From the NCBI GenBank assembly GCA_964403795.1, contig CAYOHP010000044.1:1-44408 (forward strand): a DNA stretch of 44,408 nucleotides. The letters are read 5' to 3'. Source of the stretch: CAYOHP01 sp964403795 [NCBI: uncultured bacterium] (lineage in GTDB: Bacteria; Muiribacteriota; UBA6191; CAZXTJ01). Within the stretch, counting starts at the first letter, position 1. Each line of letters starts with the position of its first letter. Both the position numbers and the translations under genes were made by a program. The notes beneath the pieces were generated by a model. It ran no database searches. It had not been told where the DNA came from and was given only the letters and a program-made list of their open reading frames with translations. Shown here piece by piece: positions 15,378 through 22,382 of this stretch.

Positions 15378-16052
15378 ATGGACCTCACCGCCCTCACCGT
15401 CTCGCTGGCCCTGGCGACCCTGACCACGCTCCTCCTCCTGGCCGGCGGTCTGCCCCTGGCCTGGTGGCTGGTCCGCGGCCGGTCGCGGTCGCGCACGGTC
15501 GTCGAGGTGCTCGTCTCGCTCCCGCTGGTGCTCCCGCCCACGGTGCTCGGCTTCTACCTGCTGGTGTCGTTCGGGCCACTGTCGCCGCTGGGGAGCGGCT
15601 TCGAGGCCATGTTCGGGACCCAGCTCGCGTTCAGCTTCCAGGGCCTGTTGCTCGGATCGGTGCTCTACAACCTGCCGTTCGCGGTGCACCCCTTCGTGGC
15701 CGCCCTCTCGGCGGTGGACCGGGATCTGGTCGAGACCTCGTGGTCGTTGGGAGCCGGCGAGGGCGAGACCTTCTTCAAGGTGGTGCTCCCGCTCTCGGTG
15801 CCGGGGATCCTCGCCGGGGCGGCCCTGGTCTTCGCCCACACCCTGGGCGAGTTCGGGGTCGCTCTCATGGTCGGCGGCAATCTGCCCGGGGTCACCCGTA
15901 CGCTCTCGATCGCCATCTTCGACGACGTGCAGGCCCTGGACTACGCCTCGGCCCATCGCACCGCCCTGATCCTGGTCGGGCTCTCGGCCGTCTCGCTGCT
16001 GGTCGCCTACGCGGCCAGGCGCCGCTCGTTCTCGAGCTGGGGGCGGTCGTGA
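15378..16052 (+). CDS. modB: Molybdate ABC transporter permease
   Basis: ModB forms the membrane channel of the molybdate importer. The 224-residue protein has about five transmembrane helices and the cytoplasmic EAA loop that docks to the ATPase: [20 protein letters not shown] followed by [23 protein letters not shown] is typical of molybdate and tungstate permeases. ATG 15378 gives the normal family N-terminus ([17 protein letters not shown]). Earlier in-frame starts fall inside the promoter. The stop overlaps the modC GTG (GTGA). The gene order here is B-C-A, not the common A-B-C. Confidence 0.92.
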   Translation: MDLTALTVSLALATLTTLLLLAGGLPLAWWLVRGRSRSRTVVEVLVSLPLVLPPTVLGFYLLVSFGPLSPLGSGFEAMFGTQLAFSFQGLLLGSVLYNLPFAVHPFVAALSAVDRDLVETSWSLGAGEGETFFKVVLPLSVPGILAGAALVFAHTLGEFGVALMVGGNLPGVTRTLSIAIFDDVQALDYASAHRTALILVGLSAVSLLVAYAARRRSFSSWGRS

Positions 16053-17143
16053 GCGGCGGGGTCCGGTTCTCGCTCGACGTGGAGCGGCGCTTCCCGGGCG
16101 GGACGACGGTCGCGGCCTGCCTCTCGGGCGGAGGGGACGAAGGCCAGGTCACCGTCCTGCTCGGTCCCTCGGGCTCCGGGAAGACCACCCTGCTCCGCTG
16201 CCTGGCGGGCCTGGAGCGCCCCGACCTCGGCACCGTCCGGTTCGGCGACGAGGTGTGGTCGGACGTCGCCACCGGAGCCTGGGTGCCGCCCCAGGATCGG
16301 GGGCTGGGCTATCTGCCCCAAGGCATGGCCTTGTTCCCGCACCTCGACGTGGCCGGGAACGTGGGCTACGGACTCGGGGCGTTGCCGCCCCAGGATCGGA
16401 GCCGACGGGTCTCCGAGGTGCTGGTGCGCTTCGACCTGCAGGATCTGGCGGGGCGCAAGCCCTCGCAGCTCTCCGGAGGCCAGAAGCAGCGGGTGGCGCT
16501 GGCCCGGGCCCTGGTCCGCCAGCCCCGCCTGCTGCTCCTGGACGAACCATTGTCCGCGCTCGACGGGCCGTTGCGCGAGACGTTGCGGGCGGAGCTGCGC
16601 CGGATCCTGGTGCGCTCGGGGACGCCCACCGTGATCGTCACCCACGACCGGGTCGAGGCGGCCGCGCTCGGCGACCAGGCAGGGGTTGTGGTCGGGGGCA
16701 GGGTCCTCCAGGTCGGGCATGTGGACGAGGTGTTCCGCCATCCCGCCAGCCCGGAAGTGGCGGCGGCCGTGGGCGTCGAGAACCTGCTGGCGGGCGAGGT
16801 CGTGGGGAGCGAGGGAGGCCTGGCGACGGCGGCCGTGGGCGCGGCCCGCTGGACCGGGGTCGGCGAACTGCCCCTCGGGACCAGGGTGCTCGTCTCGGTG
16901 CGCGCCGAGGACATCGGCCTGGGTCGGGGACCGGCCGGACCCGAGAGCCCCCGCAACCACCTGCGCGGTCGGGTGGTGCTGCTGGTCCGGGAAGGACCGC
17001 TGACGCGGGTCGAACTCGACTGCGGGGGCCCGCTGGTGGCCCGGATCACCCGGGTGGCGGCCGACGAGCTGGGACTCGCCGAGGGCACCGAGGTGGTGGC
17101 CACGGTCAAGGCGACGAGCGTGCGGCTCCTGCCGCGAAGCTGA
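16049..17143 (+). CDS. modC: Molybdate ABC transporter ATP-binding protein
   Basis: ModC powers molybdate import by hydrolysing ATP. The 364-residue protein has Walker A GPSGSGKT (39-46), a Q-loop (YLPQGMALFPHL), the ABC signature LSGGQKQR, Walker B LLLLDEP and the switch His in VTHD. The C-terminal ~100 residues (RGRVVLLVREGPLTRVEL, then ARITRVAADELGL) form a MOP/TOBE-like oxyanion-binding domain, as in other ModC proteins. It starts with GTG at 16049, overlapping the modB TGA. The reading frame continues open far upstream of this GTG, but that part is antisense to mqnC and overlaps modB. 17 bp separate it from modA. Confidence 0.92.
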   Translation: MSGGVRFSLDVERRFPGGTTVAACLSGGGDEGQVTVLLGPSGSGKTTLLRCLAGLERPDLGTVRFGDEVWSDVATGAWVPPQDRGLGYLPQGMALFPHLDVAGNVGYGLGALPPQDRSRRVSEVLVRFDLQDLAGRKPSQLSGGQKQRVALARALVRQPRLLLLDEPLSALDGPLRETLRAELRRILVRSGTPTVIVTHDRVEAAALGDQAGVVVGGRVLQVGHVDEVFRHPASPEVAAAVGVENLLAGEVVGSEGGLATAAVGAARWTGVGELPLGTRVLVSVRAEDIGLGRGPAGPESPRNHLRGRVVLLVREGPLTRVELDCGGPLVARITRVAADELGLAEGTEVVATVKATSVRLLPRS

Positions 17144-17160
17144 ACGGGAGGGACCGAGCG

Positions 17161-17979
17161 ATGCGACGAAGAGCCTGGATCGGCTGGATGCTGGTAGCCC
17201 TCCTCCATGGATGCGGCGAGAGAAGGGCCCCGCCGCCGACCGCGACCGGACCCGCGGCAGTCCGATCGGTGCGGATCGCGGCCGCCGCGGACCTCCAGTT
17301 CGCCCTGGAGGAGGTGGTCGCAGCGTTCCGGACCGCCCACCCGGGAATCGGCATCGAGACCGTCTACGGATCGTCGGGAACGTTCTATGCCCAGATCGCC
17401 CAGGGCGGCCCCTTCGACCTCTACCTCTCGGCGGACAAGAGCTATCCGGCGCAGCTCGCCGCCGAGGGTCATGCCGACCCGGAGACGCTCTTCGACTACG
17501 CGATCGGGCGGATCGTGGTCTGGGTCCCGAAGGACTCGCCCCTCGATCCCGAGGCCGGAGGACTCCGGATCCTCCTCGACCCCCGTGTGACCAAGGTCGC
17601 CATCGCCGACCCTCGTCATGCTCCCTACGGGCGCGCCGCGGTGGCCGCCCTGGAACATGCAGGACTCTGGTCCCGGATCGAGCCGCGGACCGTGAAGGGA
17701 ACCAACATCTCGCAGGCCTTCCAGTTCGTGTCGAGCGGAGCGGCCCAGGTCGGGATCGTGGCGCTCCCTCTGGCGCTCGCGCCCCAGGTACGCGCCTCGG
17801 GACGCTTCTGGATGGTTCCCGGCGACTCCTATCCCCGCATGGAGCAGGCGGGCGTGGTGATCCGGAAGGCCCGCGACCCGGCCGCTGCCAGGCAGGTCCG
17901 GGCCTTCCTCCGAGGCGCGGAGGGTAGGGTCATCCTGAGCCGGTTCGGGTTCTTGATGCCGGGGCAGGAGCTGCCATGA
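17161..17979 (+). CDS. modA: Molybdate-binding lipoprotein of the ABC transporter
   Basis: ModA captures molybdate outside the membrane and delivers it to ModB. The 272-residue precursor has a lipoprotein signal (MRRRAWIGWMLVALLHGC, lipid Cys18), so it is membrane-tethered rather than free in the periplasm. The mature part follows the family: IAAAADLQFALEEVVAAF, YGSSGTFYAQI, GGPFDLYLSADKSYPAQL, IADPRHAPYGRAAVAALEHAG, VKGTNISQAFQFVSSG and VGIVALPLAL. GGGAGG lies just upstream of the ATG. It is the last gene of the mod operon and ends at a strong hairpin shared with vapC. Molybdate rather than tungstate is the default assignment; sequence alone does not separate them. Confidence 0.9.
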   Translation: MRRRAWIGWMLVALLHGCGERRAPPPTATGPAAVRSVRIAAAADLQFALEEVVAAFRTAHPGIGIETVYGSSGTFYAQIAQGGPFDLYLSADKSYPAQLAAEGHADPETLFDYAIGRIVVWVPKDSPLDPEAGGLRILLDPRVTKVAIADPRHAPYGRAAVAALEHAGLWSRIEPRTVKGTNISQAFQFVSSGAAQVGIVALPLALAPQVRASGRFWMVPGDSYPRMEQAGVVIRKARDPAAARQVRAFLRGAEGRVILSRFGFLMPGQELP

Positions 17980-18086
17980 CGCGGCGACGGGTCCGGCACC
18001 TGCTCGCGCCGGACAAGTGGGAGGCGGCGCTGAAGGCCCTGGCTCGACGATCCGCCGGCGGGCGGACGATCGGACCTGAAGGTCCC

Positions 18087-18123
18087 GGAGTCCCCGGTCC
18101 TCAACGGCGGCCGGGGACTCTCC
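18087..18123. terminator. Bidirectional hairpin between modA and vapC
   Basis: GGAGTCCCCGG (18087-18097) pairs with CCGGGGACT-CTCC (18111-18123), a 9-11 bp stem around a 13-nt loop. It lies between the convergent mod and vapBC transcripts and could stop both. The vapC stop codon is inside the loop. Confidence 0.6.
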
Positions 18124-18502
18124 GTTCCCGCAGCGGAGCCACCTCGGCGATGAGGGAGAAGTCGCGATCGACGTGGAGGACCTCGAGATCGTGGCGCATG
18201 GCCGAGGTCGCGATCAGGCAGTCGATCGAGGACCGCACCGTGCGACCGGAGCGCCGGAGCGTCCGGTAGAGGTCCGCAGCCTCGAGGAAGACGCCTTCCT
18301 CCATCGGGGAATCCACGATCGGGAACGCCCGCATGGCGGTTCTGGCCAGCCGATGGGCGCGCTCGTCGCCGAAGCCCTGGAGAACTTCCTGGATCACGGG
18401 CAGACAGGTCACCACCTCGTCCATGCGGACCAGGGCTTCGAGGTCGAGAGGATCGCGACGGCGGAAGACCGCGATCCAGACCGAGGTGTCGACCAGGATC
18501 AC
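18101..18502 (-). CDS. vapC: VapC-type PIN-domain toxin
   Basis: VapC toxins are Mg2+-dependent RNases that cut tRNA or rRNA and stop growth when free of their antitoxin. The 133-residue protein has the PIN-domain start MILVDTSVWIAVF with the four acidic residues of the active site: Asp5, Glu39 (VIQEVLQG), Asp94 (SSIDCLIA) and Asp112 (HVDRDF). All are present, so the enzyme looks intact. Its ATG overlaps the vapB TGA (ATGA). The RNA target cannot be predicted. Confidence 0.92.
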   Translation of the reverse strand: MILVDTSVWIAVFRRRDPLDLEALVRMDEVVTCLPVIQEVLQGFGDERAHRLARTAMRAFPIVDSPMEEGVFLEAADLYRTLRRSGRTVRSSIDCLIATSAMRHDLEVLHVDRDFSLIAEVAPLRERRVPGRR

Positions 18503-18729
18503 CGGGCGATCTTCCTGCGCCGGGACGACACCGGCCGGTCCTCCCGCATGGCGGCGAGGTCGCCCTCCCAGGCTCCCGATCCCCGGAGCGAGAGGATCTG
18601 TCGGGCCTCTGCCCGGCGGACCAGGTCCGCGAGCGCCAGGTTCACCGTCGCCGACCAGGTCTTCTGCCCCGAGATCCGGGTGGCCCGCTCCAGCAGCTCC
18701 TCATCGAGCACAAGATTCGTACGTTTCAT
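18499..18729 (-). CDS. vapB: VapB-type antitoxin
   Basis: The 76-residue protein begins MKRTNLVLDEELLERATRI, the ribbon-helix-helix start of VapB antitoxins, and ends in the toxin-binding tail ILSLRGSGAWEGDLAAMRED. It would bind VapC and repress its own promoter. ATG 18729 matches the family start; an earlier in-frame ATG at 18744 lies inside the palindrome upstream and is less likely. It is coupled to vapC by a 4-base overlap. Confidence 0.9.
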   Translation of the reverse strand: MKRTNLVLDEELLERATRISGQKTWSATVNLALADLVRRAEARQILSLRGSGAWEGDLAAMREDRPVSSRRRKIAR

Positions 18730-18730
18730 A

Positions 18731-18741
18731 CATACAGTATG
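18731..18741 (-). promoter_or_regulatory. vapBC -10 box and palindromic operator
   Basis: CATAC-A-GTATG is a 5-bp-arm palindrome right upstream of the vapB ATG at 18729. On the minus strand it contains TACTGT, a TANNNT box 4 nt before the start. VapBC complexes usually bind such a site to repress their own operon. Its overlap with the promoter fits autoregulation. Confidence 0.55.
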
Positions 18742-18904
18742 CACCCAACCCAGGGGTCCCAGTGGTACCTCCGGGAAGCGGAGTGGGCCCCAGACTTCAG
18801 GCCCTCAGCTCGCCGGCCGCCGTGGGAGCCTGCAGCGCGCCCGCAAAGGGCTCGCCAGCGACGGACTCGGCCTGGCGCCCCCAGAGGAGCACGCGCGGCC
18901 CGGG

Positions 18905-19013
18905 GGTTTGGGGGTTCGCCCCCCAAACCAAGCCCAGCAGCCCGTAGGGCTGCCGCTCTGTAGGAGGCCCATCGGGCCTCCTACAGAGTGGATCCCCCTG
19001 GCGGAGCCAGGGG
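18905..19013. repeat. Cluster of four consecutive hairpins
   Basis: Four stem-loops stand side by side. The first is GGTTTGGGGG with a TTCG loop (18905-18929). The second is GCAGCCC-GTA-GGGCTGC (18937-18953). The third has a perfect 15-bp stem CTCTGTAGGAGGCCC with an ATC loop (18956-18988). The fourth is CCCCTGGC-GGA-GCCAGGGG (18995-19013). They sit just past the lipase stop and upstream of vapB. They could end lipase transcription and insulate the toxin-antitoxin promoter, or be a composite REP-type repeat. The adjoining 18745-18904 holds no gene I can support. Confidence 0.7.
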
Positions 19014-19021
19014 CGCTCCGG

Positions 19022-19948
19022 CTACGCCCGTGTGAGCACCCGGTGCACGGTGGCGAGCGAGGTCGGATGGAAGCCCATCGCCATGTGGGCGCCGAGCCCG
19101 CCCACGTCGAGCTCGAGGTCGGTGCCGCCGGGGAGCCGGCACGACTCGGCGGGCCGCACCACCTCGTCGGAGCGGGTCCAGAGGCCGTAGCCGCGGGTCC
19201 CGGCCGGCAGCGGCGCGGCGTTCAGGCGCCGGAGGAAGTCGGAGCCGGCGGCCATCTGCCCGATGGCACTGGGCGTTCCCAGCTTCTCGAGGATACCGGC
19301 GGCCTCGCCATTGCCGTGGTTGGGGGTGGCCACCGTGACCAGCACCGGGACCCGGAGACCGGTGGCGGCCCTCCGGACCACCTCCCGGGCCACCAGGCCG
19401 CCCATGCTGTGGCCGACCAGGTCGACCGCCTCGATGCCCTGGGCGGCGAGCTCCCGCATCCGGGCCTCGACGACTTCGGCGCAGGCTTCGATCGAGGCGG
19501 TGATGCCTCCCCCGGGATTGTCGAGGGTGTGGACCTGGGCGAGACCCTGGCCGGCCAGGTACGCCTGCATCGCCGCCAGGCTGGCCCCCGGCATGGCGAG
19601 ACCGGGGATGAGGAGCACCGCCCGTTTCGAGCGATCGGTGTCGGCGCCGGGCGGCATGGCGGCGGCGTCGGCCCCGGGGAGGACCGAGTCCTTTCCGGAG
19701 TCCGCGGGTCCCTGGCTGACCTGGTCATCGTCCGCTGCGCCCGGCACCGCACCGGCCGTCACCATCCCGGGATTCGCCGAAGTCTTCGACATCGCCCCGG
19801 AGAGGCCGGAGAGCGCGGACCGGGCCGAGAGGCCCGCCGGGGCGCAGCCCTGCGAGAACGCCAGCGCCAGGGCGAAGAGGATCCGGAGAGCGCTCCGGCC
19901 CAGGACCAGGGCCAGCCCCGTCTCGGGAGACCAGGTGTCGAATCCCAT
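19022..19948 (-). CDS. Alpha/beta-hydrolase lipase, lipoprotein
   Basis: This 308-residue protein probably hydrolyses triglycerides or other acyl esters at the cell envelope. It has a lipoprotein signal (LRILFALALAFSQGC, Cys35), then a low-complexity linker to about residue 105. The hydrolase core begins AVLLIPGLAMPG (oxyanion strand) and has the nucleophile elbow GHSMGG (Ser181). Candidate acid and base are Asp261 (WTRSDEVV) and His288 or His294 (GAHMAMGFHP). TVATPNHGNG is typical of the bacterial lipase and PGAP1-like family. ATG 19948 has GGAGG 7 nt upstream and gives the lipoprotein signal; the longer frame does not. The true substrate is unknown; an acyltransferase role is possible. Confidence 0.8.
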   Translation of the reverse strand: MGFDTWSPETGLALVLGRSALRILFALALAFSQGCAPAGLSARSALSGLSGAMSKTSANPGMVTAGAVPGAADDDQVSQGPADSGKDSVLPGADAAAMPPGADTDRSKRAVLLIPGLAMPGASLAAMQAYLAGQGLAQVHTLDNPGGGITASIEACAEVVEARMRELAAQGIEAVDLVGHSMGGLVAREVVRRAATGLRVPVLVTVATPNHGNGEAAGILEKLGTPSAIGQMAAGSDFLRRLNAAPLPAGTRGYGLWTRSDEVVRPAESCRLPGGTDLELDVGGLGAHMAMGFHPTSLATVHRVLTRA

Positions 19949-19993
19949 CTCCGGACCTCCTCGCCGGAGCCAGGAACCACGTTCCGTGCCATG

Positions 19994-20095
19994 CCGGGAG
20001 GAGCCCGGGATCCCGGACCGCCGGGTCGCTCCCGGCTCCCACGATGCCCGGCGGGGAGATCTTCGCGGTCTCTCCGGGACTCGGGAGTCTCCCGA
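19994..20095. repeat. Palindromes between the membrane protein gene and the lipase gene
   Basis: The 214-bp gap 19949-20162 contains CCGGGAG...CTCCCGG (19994-20000 with 20029-20035), an inner perfect palindrome CCGGGATCCCGG (20005-20016) and TCGGGAG-T-CTCCCGA (20081-20095). They could terminate the upstream membrane-protein transcript. No promoter for the lipase is clear, and I see no gene in the gap. Confidence 0.4.
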
Positions 20096-20162
20096 CCCCG
20101 GACGAAACCGGACTTCCGCCCGGGTCGCCGGCCCGCCTCCCCTCCCGGCTTCCTGGCGACTC

Positions 20163-22382
20163 CTACCGCTCCGGAGCAGCCGGAAGGACCGGCGCCGGAG
20201 GGCCGGACCCGATCGGTACCAGGTCGACCAGGCGCCGACGCAGATCGGCATCCAGACGGCTCTCGTCGCCGGTCCGACCATCCCCCGGCTCTCGGATCGT
20301 CTCCTCCAGGATGCGGACCACTTCGGGAAGGCCGGCCTCGCGGATCCGGTCCCAGGGGAGCGGCTCGGGCGGCTGGCGGGTCGCTTCCAGGAGCCGGGGC
20401 CAGGATCTCGCCAGGTCCTCGAGCCTGGCCGGTGGTTCCGTCACCCAGAGGGCGAGCCCGGTCGGGGGCGGAGGCGGCTTCCCGCCGAGGGGCACCATGC
20501 CGATCCCCCGGGGCCAGGCCGGGACCGGGAGGAAGAGGGTGCCCCGGAGCTCGTCGAAGATCGCGTGCCAGGGCGCCGGGTCCCCGCCGTCGAGCAGGGT
20601 CCGCAAGTAGCCCTGGACGATCGTCTCGGCCAGGACCCGGGGAAGGACCCGTGCGAGCACCTTCAGCGCCGGCCCGAACGGTCCGCGCTCGGCAGGACTC
20701 CCCGGAGCCAGGGCGTCCGCCACGGCCTTGCGGAAGGCTTCGAGGTCCTGTCGGGCCTGCTCGGCGGTGGGCACCGAGTGGTAGATGCCGTCCGTCAGGA
20801 CCAGTGCCATGCCGAGGATGCGAGGCGCAGGGCTCCCGGGATCCGCGGCCACGGCCCGGGCGAGCAGAGGCCGGAGTTCCTCCCGATCCCGGGAGTCGAC
20901 CCCTACGAAGCCTCCCGAGACCGGCAGGCCGATCGCCCCCATCAGGGCCGCCCGCCAGGGAATCCTGCCTTCGCCCCGCGGTTCCCAGCCCTCTGACCCC
21001 GAGCGGGCCATGGCGACCAGGCCCTGGCACTCGCCCCGCTTCCGGGCGAGTTCCCCGAAGCGGTTCCCCAGGACCGTGTAGATGGCCGGCCCCCGAGCGA
21101 GCAGCGCTTCGATCCGCAGGGCGATGGCCGCCGCCTCTTCGAGCCGACCCTCGCTTCGATGGTCCAGGACCTGGAACACCAGGGGGGCGACGGCCTCGGG
21201 AAAGAGCTCCGAGTAGGCCGGGGCGACATCCAGGATGGAAACCGGTGCGGTCGGGGCCAGTCCTGGGCTGGCGCCCTGCCGGGCCAGCTCCGTCGCGATC
21301 GACTGGTACCGGATCCGCGGCCCGTACCCGGCGAACAGCGCGTCCAGGGCGATCCAGAAGCAGACTCCACCGCCGACCGCCAGCAGGACCTTGCGCCATC
21401 CCGGTCTCCGCCCGGGCCCGCACCCCTGGTCCTCGGGCGGTCCCAACGACCGGAGCTTCGCCCCCGAGAGGATCCCGCGGCGCACTCCCTGGGAGGTCCT
21501 GAGTTCGAACTCGCGGCGCCGCCCGCGCCACCAGGCCCGGACCAGGGCCAACCCGAAGAGAGCCAGGACCACGCGACCGCCCCAGGTCGCGAGCAGCGGG
21601 ATCTCCCCCAGCCGGAGGGGCAGTTCGGAGGCCCGCTCGAGGCCGGGTACGAAGGCCCCGCCGATCACGACCGAGCATGCGAAGAAGGGCACGGCCATGA
21701 GGACCAAGGTGGCCGGGGCGGCTTCGAGCACGGCAGCCAGCGCCAACGCGATCCCCATCCCCAGGAAGGCCGCTTGGTGGAGCCGGATCAAGGTCGGCAC
21801 CTCGAGATCGATGTTCCGCGAGAACGGGCCCCATGACGCGGTCAGATGGAGGATCAGGCCCATCACCGCGGCGGCCAGGAAGCCGAGCGCCACCAGCAGC
21901 GCGTCCGTCCCTCGCCCCGGGCCGCCCGCCGATCCCGGCCCCGCCTGGAGCGACGTGATCGTCTCGTCGGGATCGAGGCGGGCCGCCAGCTCCTCCCGGA
22001 TCGCCGCCACCCGGAGTGCCAGGCCGAGGCGCGCCACCTCCTCCCGGGCAGCCTCCTCCCAGAGCCAGCCGAGGATCCGTGCCACCAGGACCTGGGCCAG
22101 GACCAGCACCGCCAGGAACCGGATCAGGCCCATCCCCAGGGTGGTCTTGGCCTGCGCCGGGCCCCATGGCCGGGAGAAGGTCTGGACCAGGGCTTCGGGA
22201 TCGAGAATCCATGGTCCTGGGAGGAACCACTGGGTCTGGTCCACCCCAGGCTGCTGGAACGGGACCAGGACCAACCAGGCCAGCCCCGCGGCGACCACCA
22301 TCCGCAGGGCGCTGGCCAGGAAGCCGGCCGCCACCGCCATCCGGTAGCGCCAACGGGCCTCGGGTCCCGGATCCAGGTTCAC
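20163..22382 (-). CDS. Large membrane protein of unknown function, paralogue of its neighbour
   Basis: The 739-residue protein has about seven to eight membrane helices in its first ~330 residues (MAVAAGFLASALRMVVAAGLAW; LGMGLIRFLAVLVLAQVLVA; ALLVALGFLAAAVMGLILHL; AAFLGMGIALALAAVLEAA; TLVLMAVPFFACSVVIGGAF; VLLAVGGGVCFWIALDALF). A ~400-residue soluble region follows. That region carries GWEP (465-468), then DPGSPAPRIL and a Pro-rich PPPPPTGLALWVTEPPARLEDLARS. The same landmarks in the same order occur in the adjacent upstream protein, so the two look like tandem paralogues. GTG 22382 is chosen for its GTGA overlap with that gene. No enzyme motif is recognised. The pair is probably an envelope complex. 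Confidence 0.65.
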   Translation of the reverse strand: MNLDPGPEARWRYRMAVAAGFLASALRMVVAAGLAWLVLVPFQQPGVDQTQWFLPGPWILDPEALVQTFSRPWGPAQAKTTLGMGLIRFLAVLVLAQVLVARILGWLWEEAAREEVARLGLALRVAAIREELAARLDPDETITSLQAGPGSAGGPGRGTDALLVALGFLAAAVMGLILHLTASWGPFSRNIDLEVPTLIRLHQAAFLGMGIALALAAVLEAAPATLVLMAVPFFACSVVIGGAFVPGLERASELPLRLGEIPLLATWGGRVVLALFGLALVRAWWRGRRREFELRTSQGVRRGILSGAKLRSLGPPEDQGCGPGRRPGWRKVLLAVGGGVCFWIALDALFAGYGPRIRYQSIATELARQGASPGLAPTAPVSILDVAPAYSELFPEAVAPLVFQVLDHRSEGRLEEAAAIALRIEALLARGPAIYTVLGNRFGELARKRGECQGLVAMARSGSEGWEPRGEGRIPWRAALMGAIGLPVSGGFVGVDSRDREELRPLLARAVAADPGSPAPRILGMALVLTDGIYHSVPTAEQARQDLEAFRKAVADALAPGSPAERGPFGPALKVLARVLPRVLAETIVQGYLRTLLDGGDPAPWHAIFDELRGTLFLPVPAWPRGIGMVPLGGKPPPPPTGLALWVTEPPARLEDLARSWPRLLEATRQPPEPLPWDRIREAGLPEVVRILEETIREPGDGRTGDESRLDADLRRRLVDLVPIGSGPPAPVLPAAPER

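Noticed and set aside
17976-18269. Small plus-strand frame whose ATG overlaps the modA stop (ATGA)
   Set aside because: The overlap looks like real coupling and its first ~30 codons (HLLAPDKWEAALKALARRS) could be protein, but the frame runs through the terminator hairpin and 169 bp of vapC antisense. Too weak to call.
18745-18904. Possible gene remnant next to the hairpin cluster
   Set aside because: Short frames on both strands give only low-complexity sequence; no start signal or family feature.
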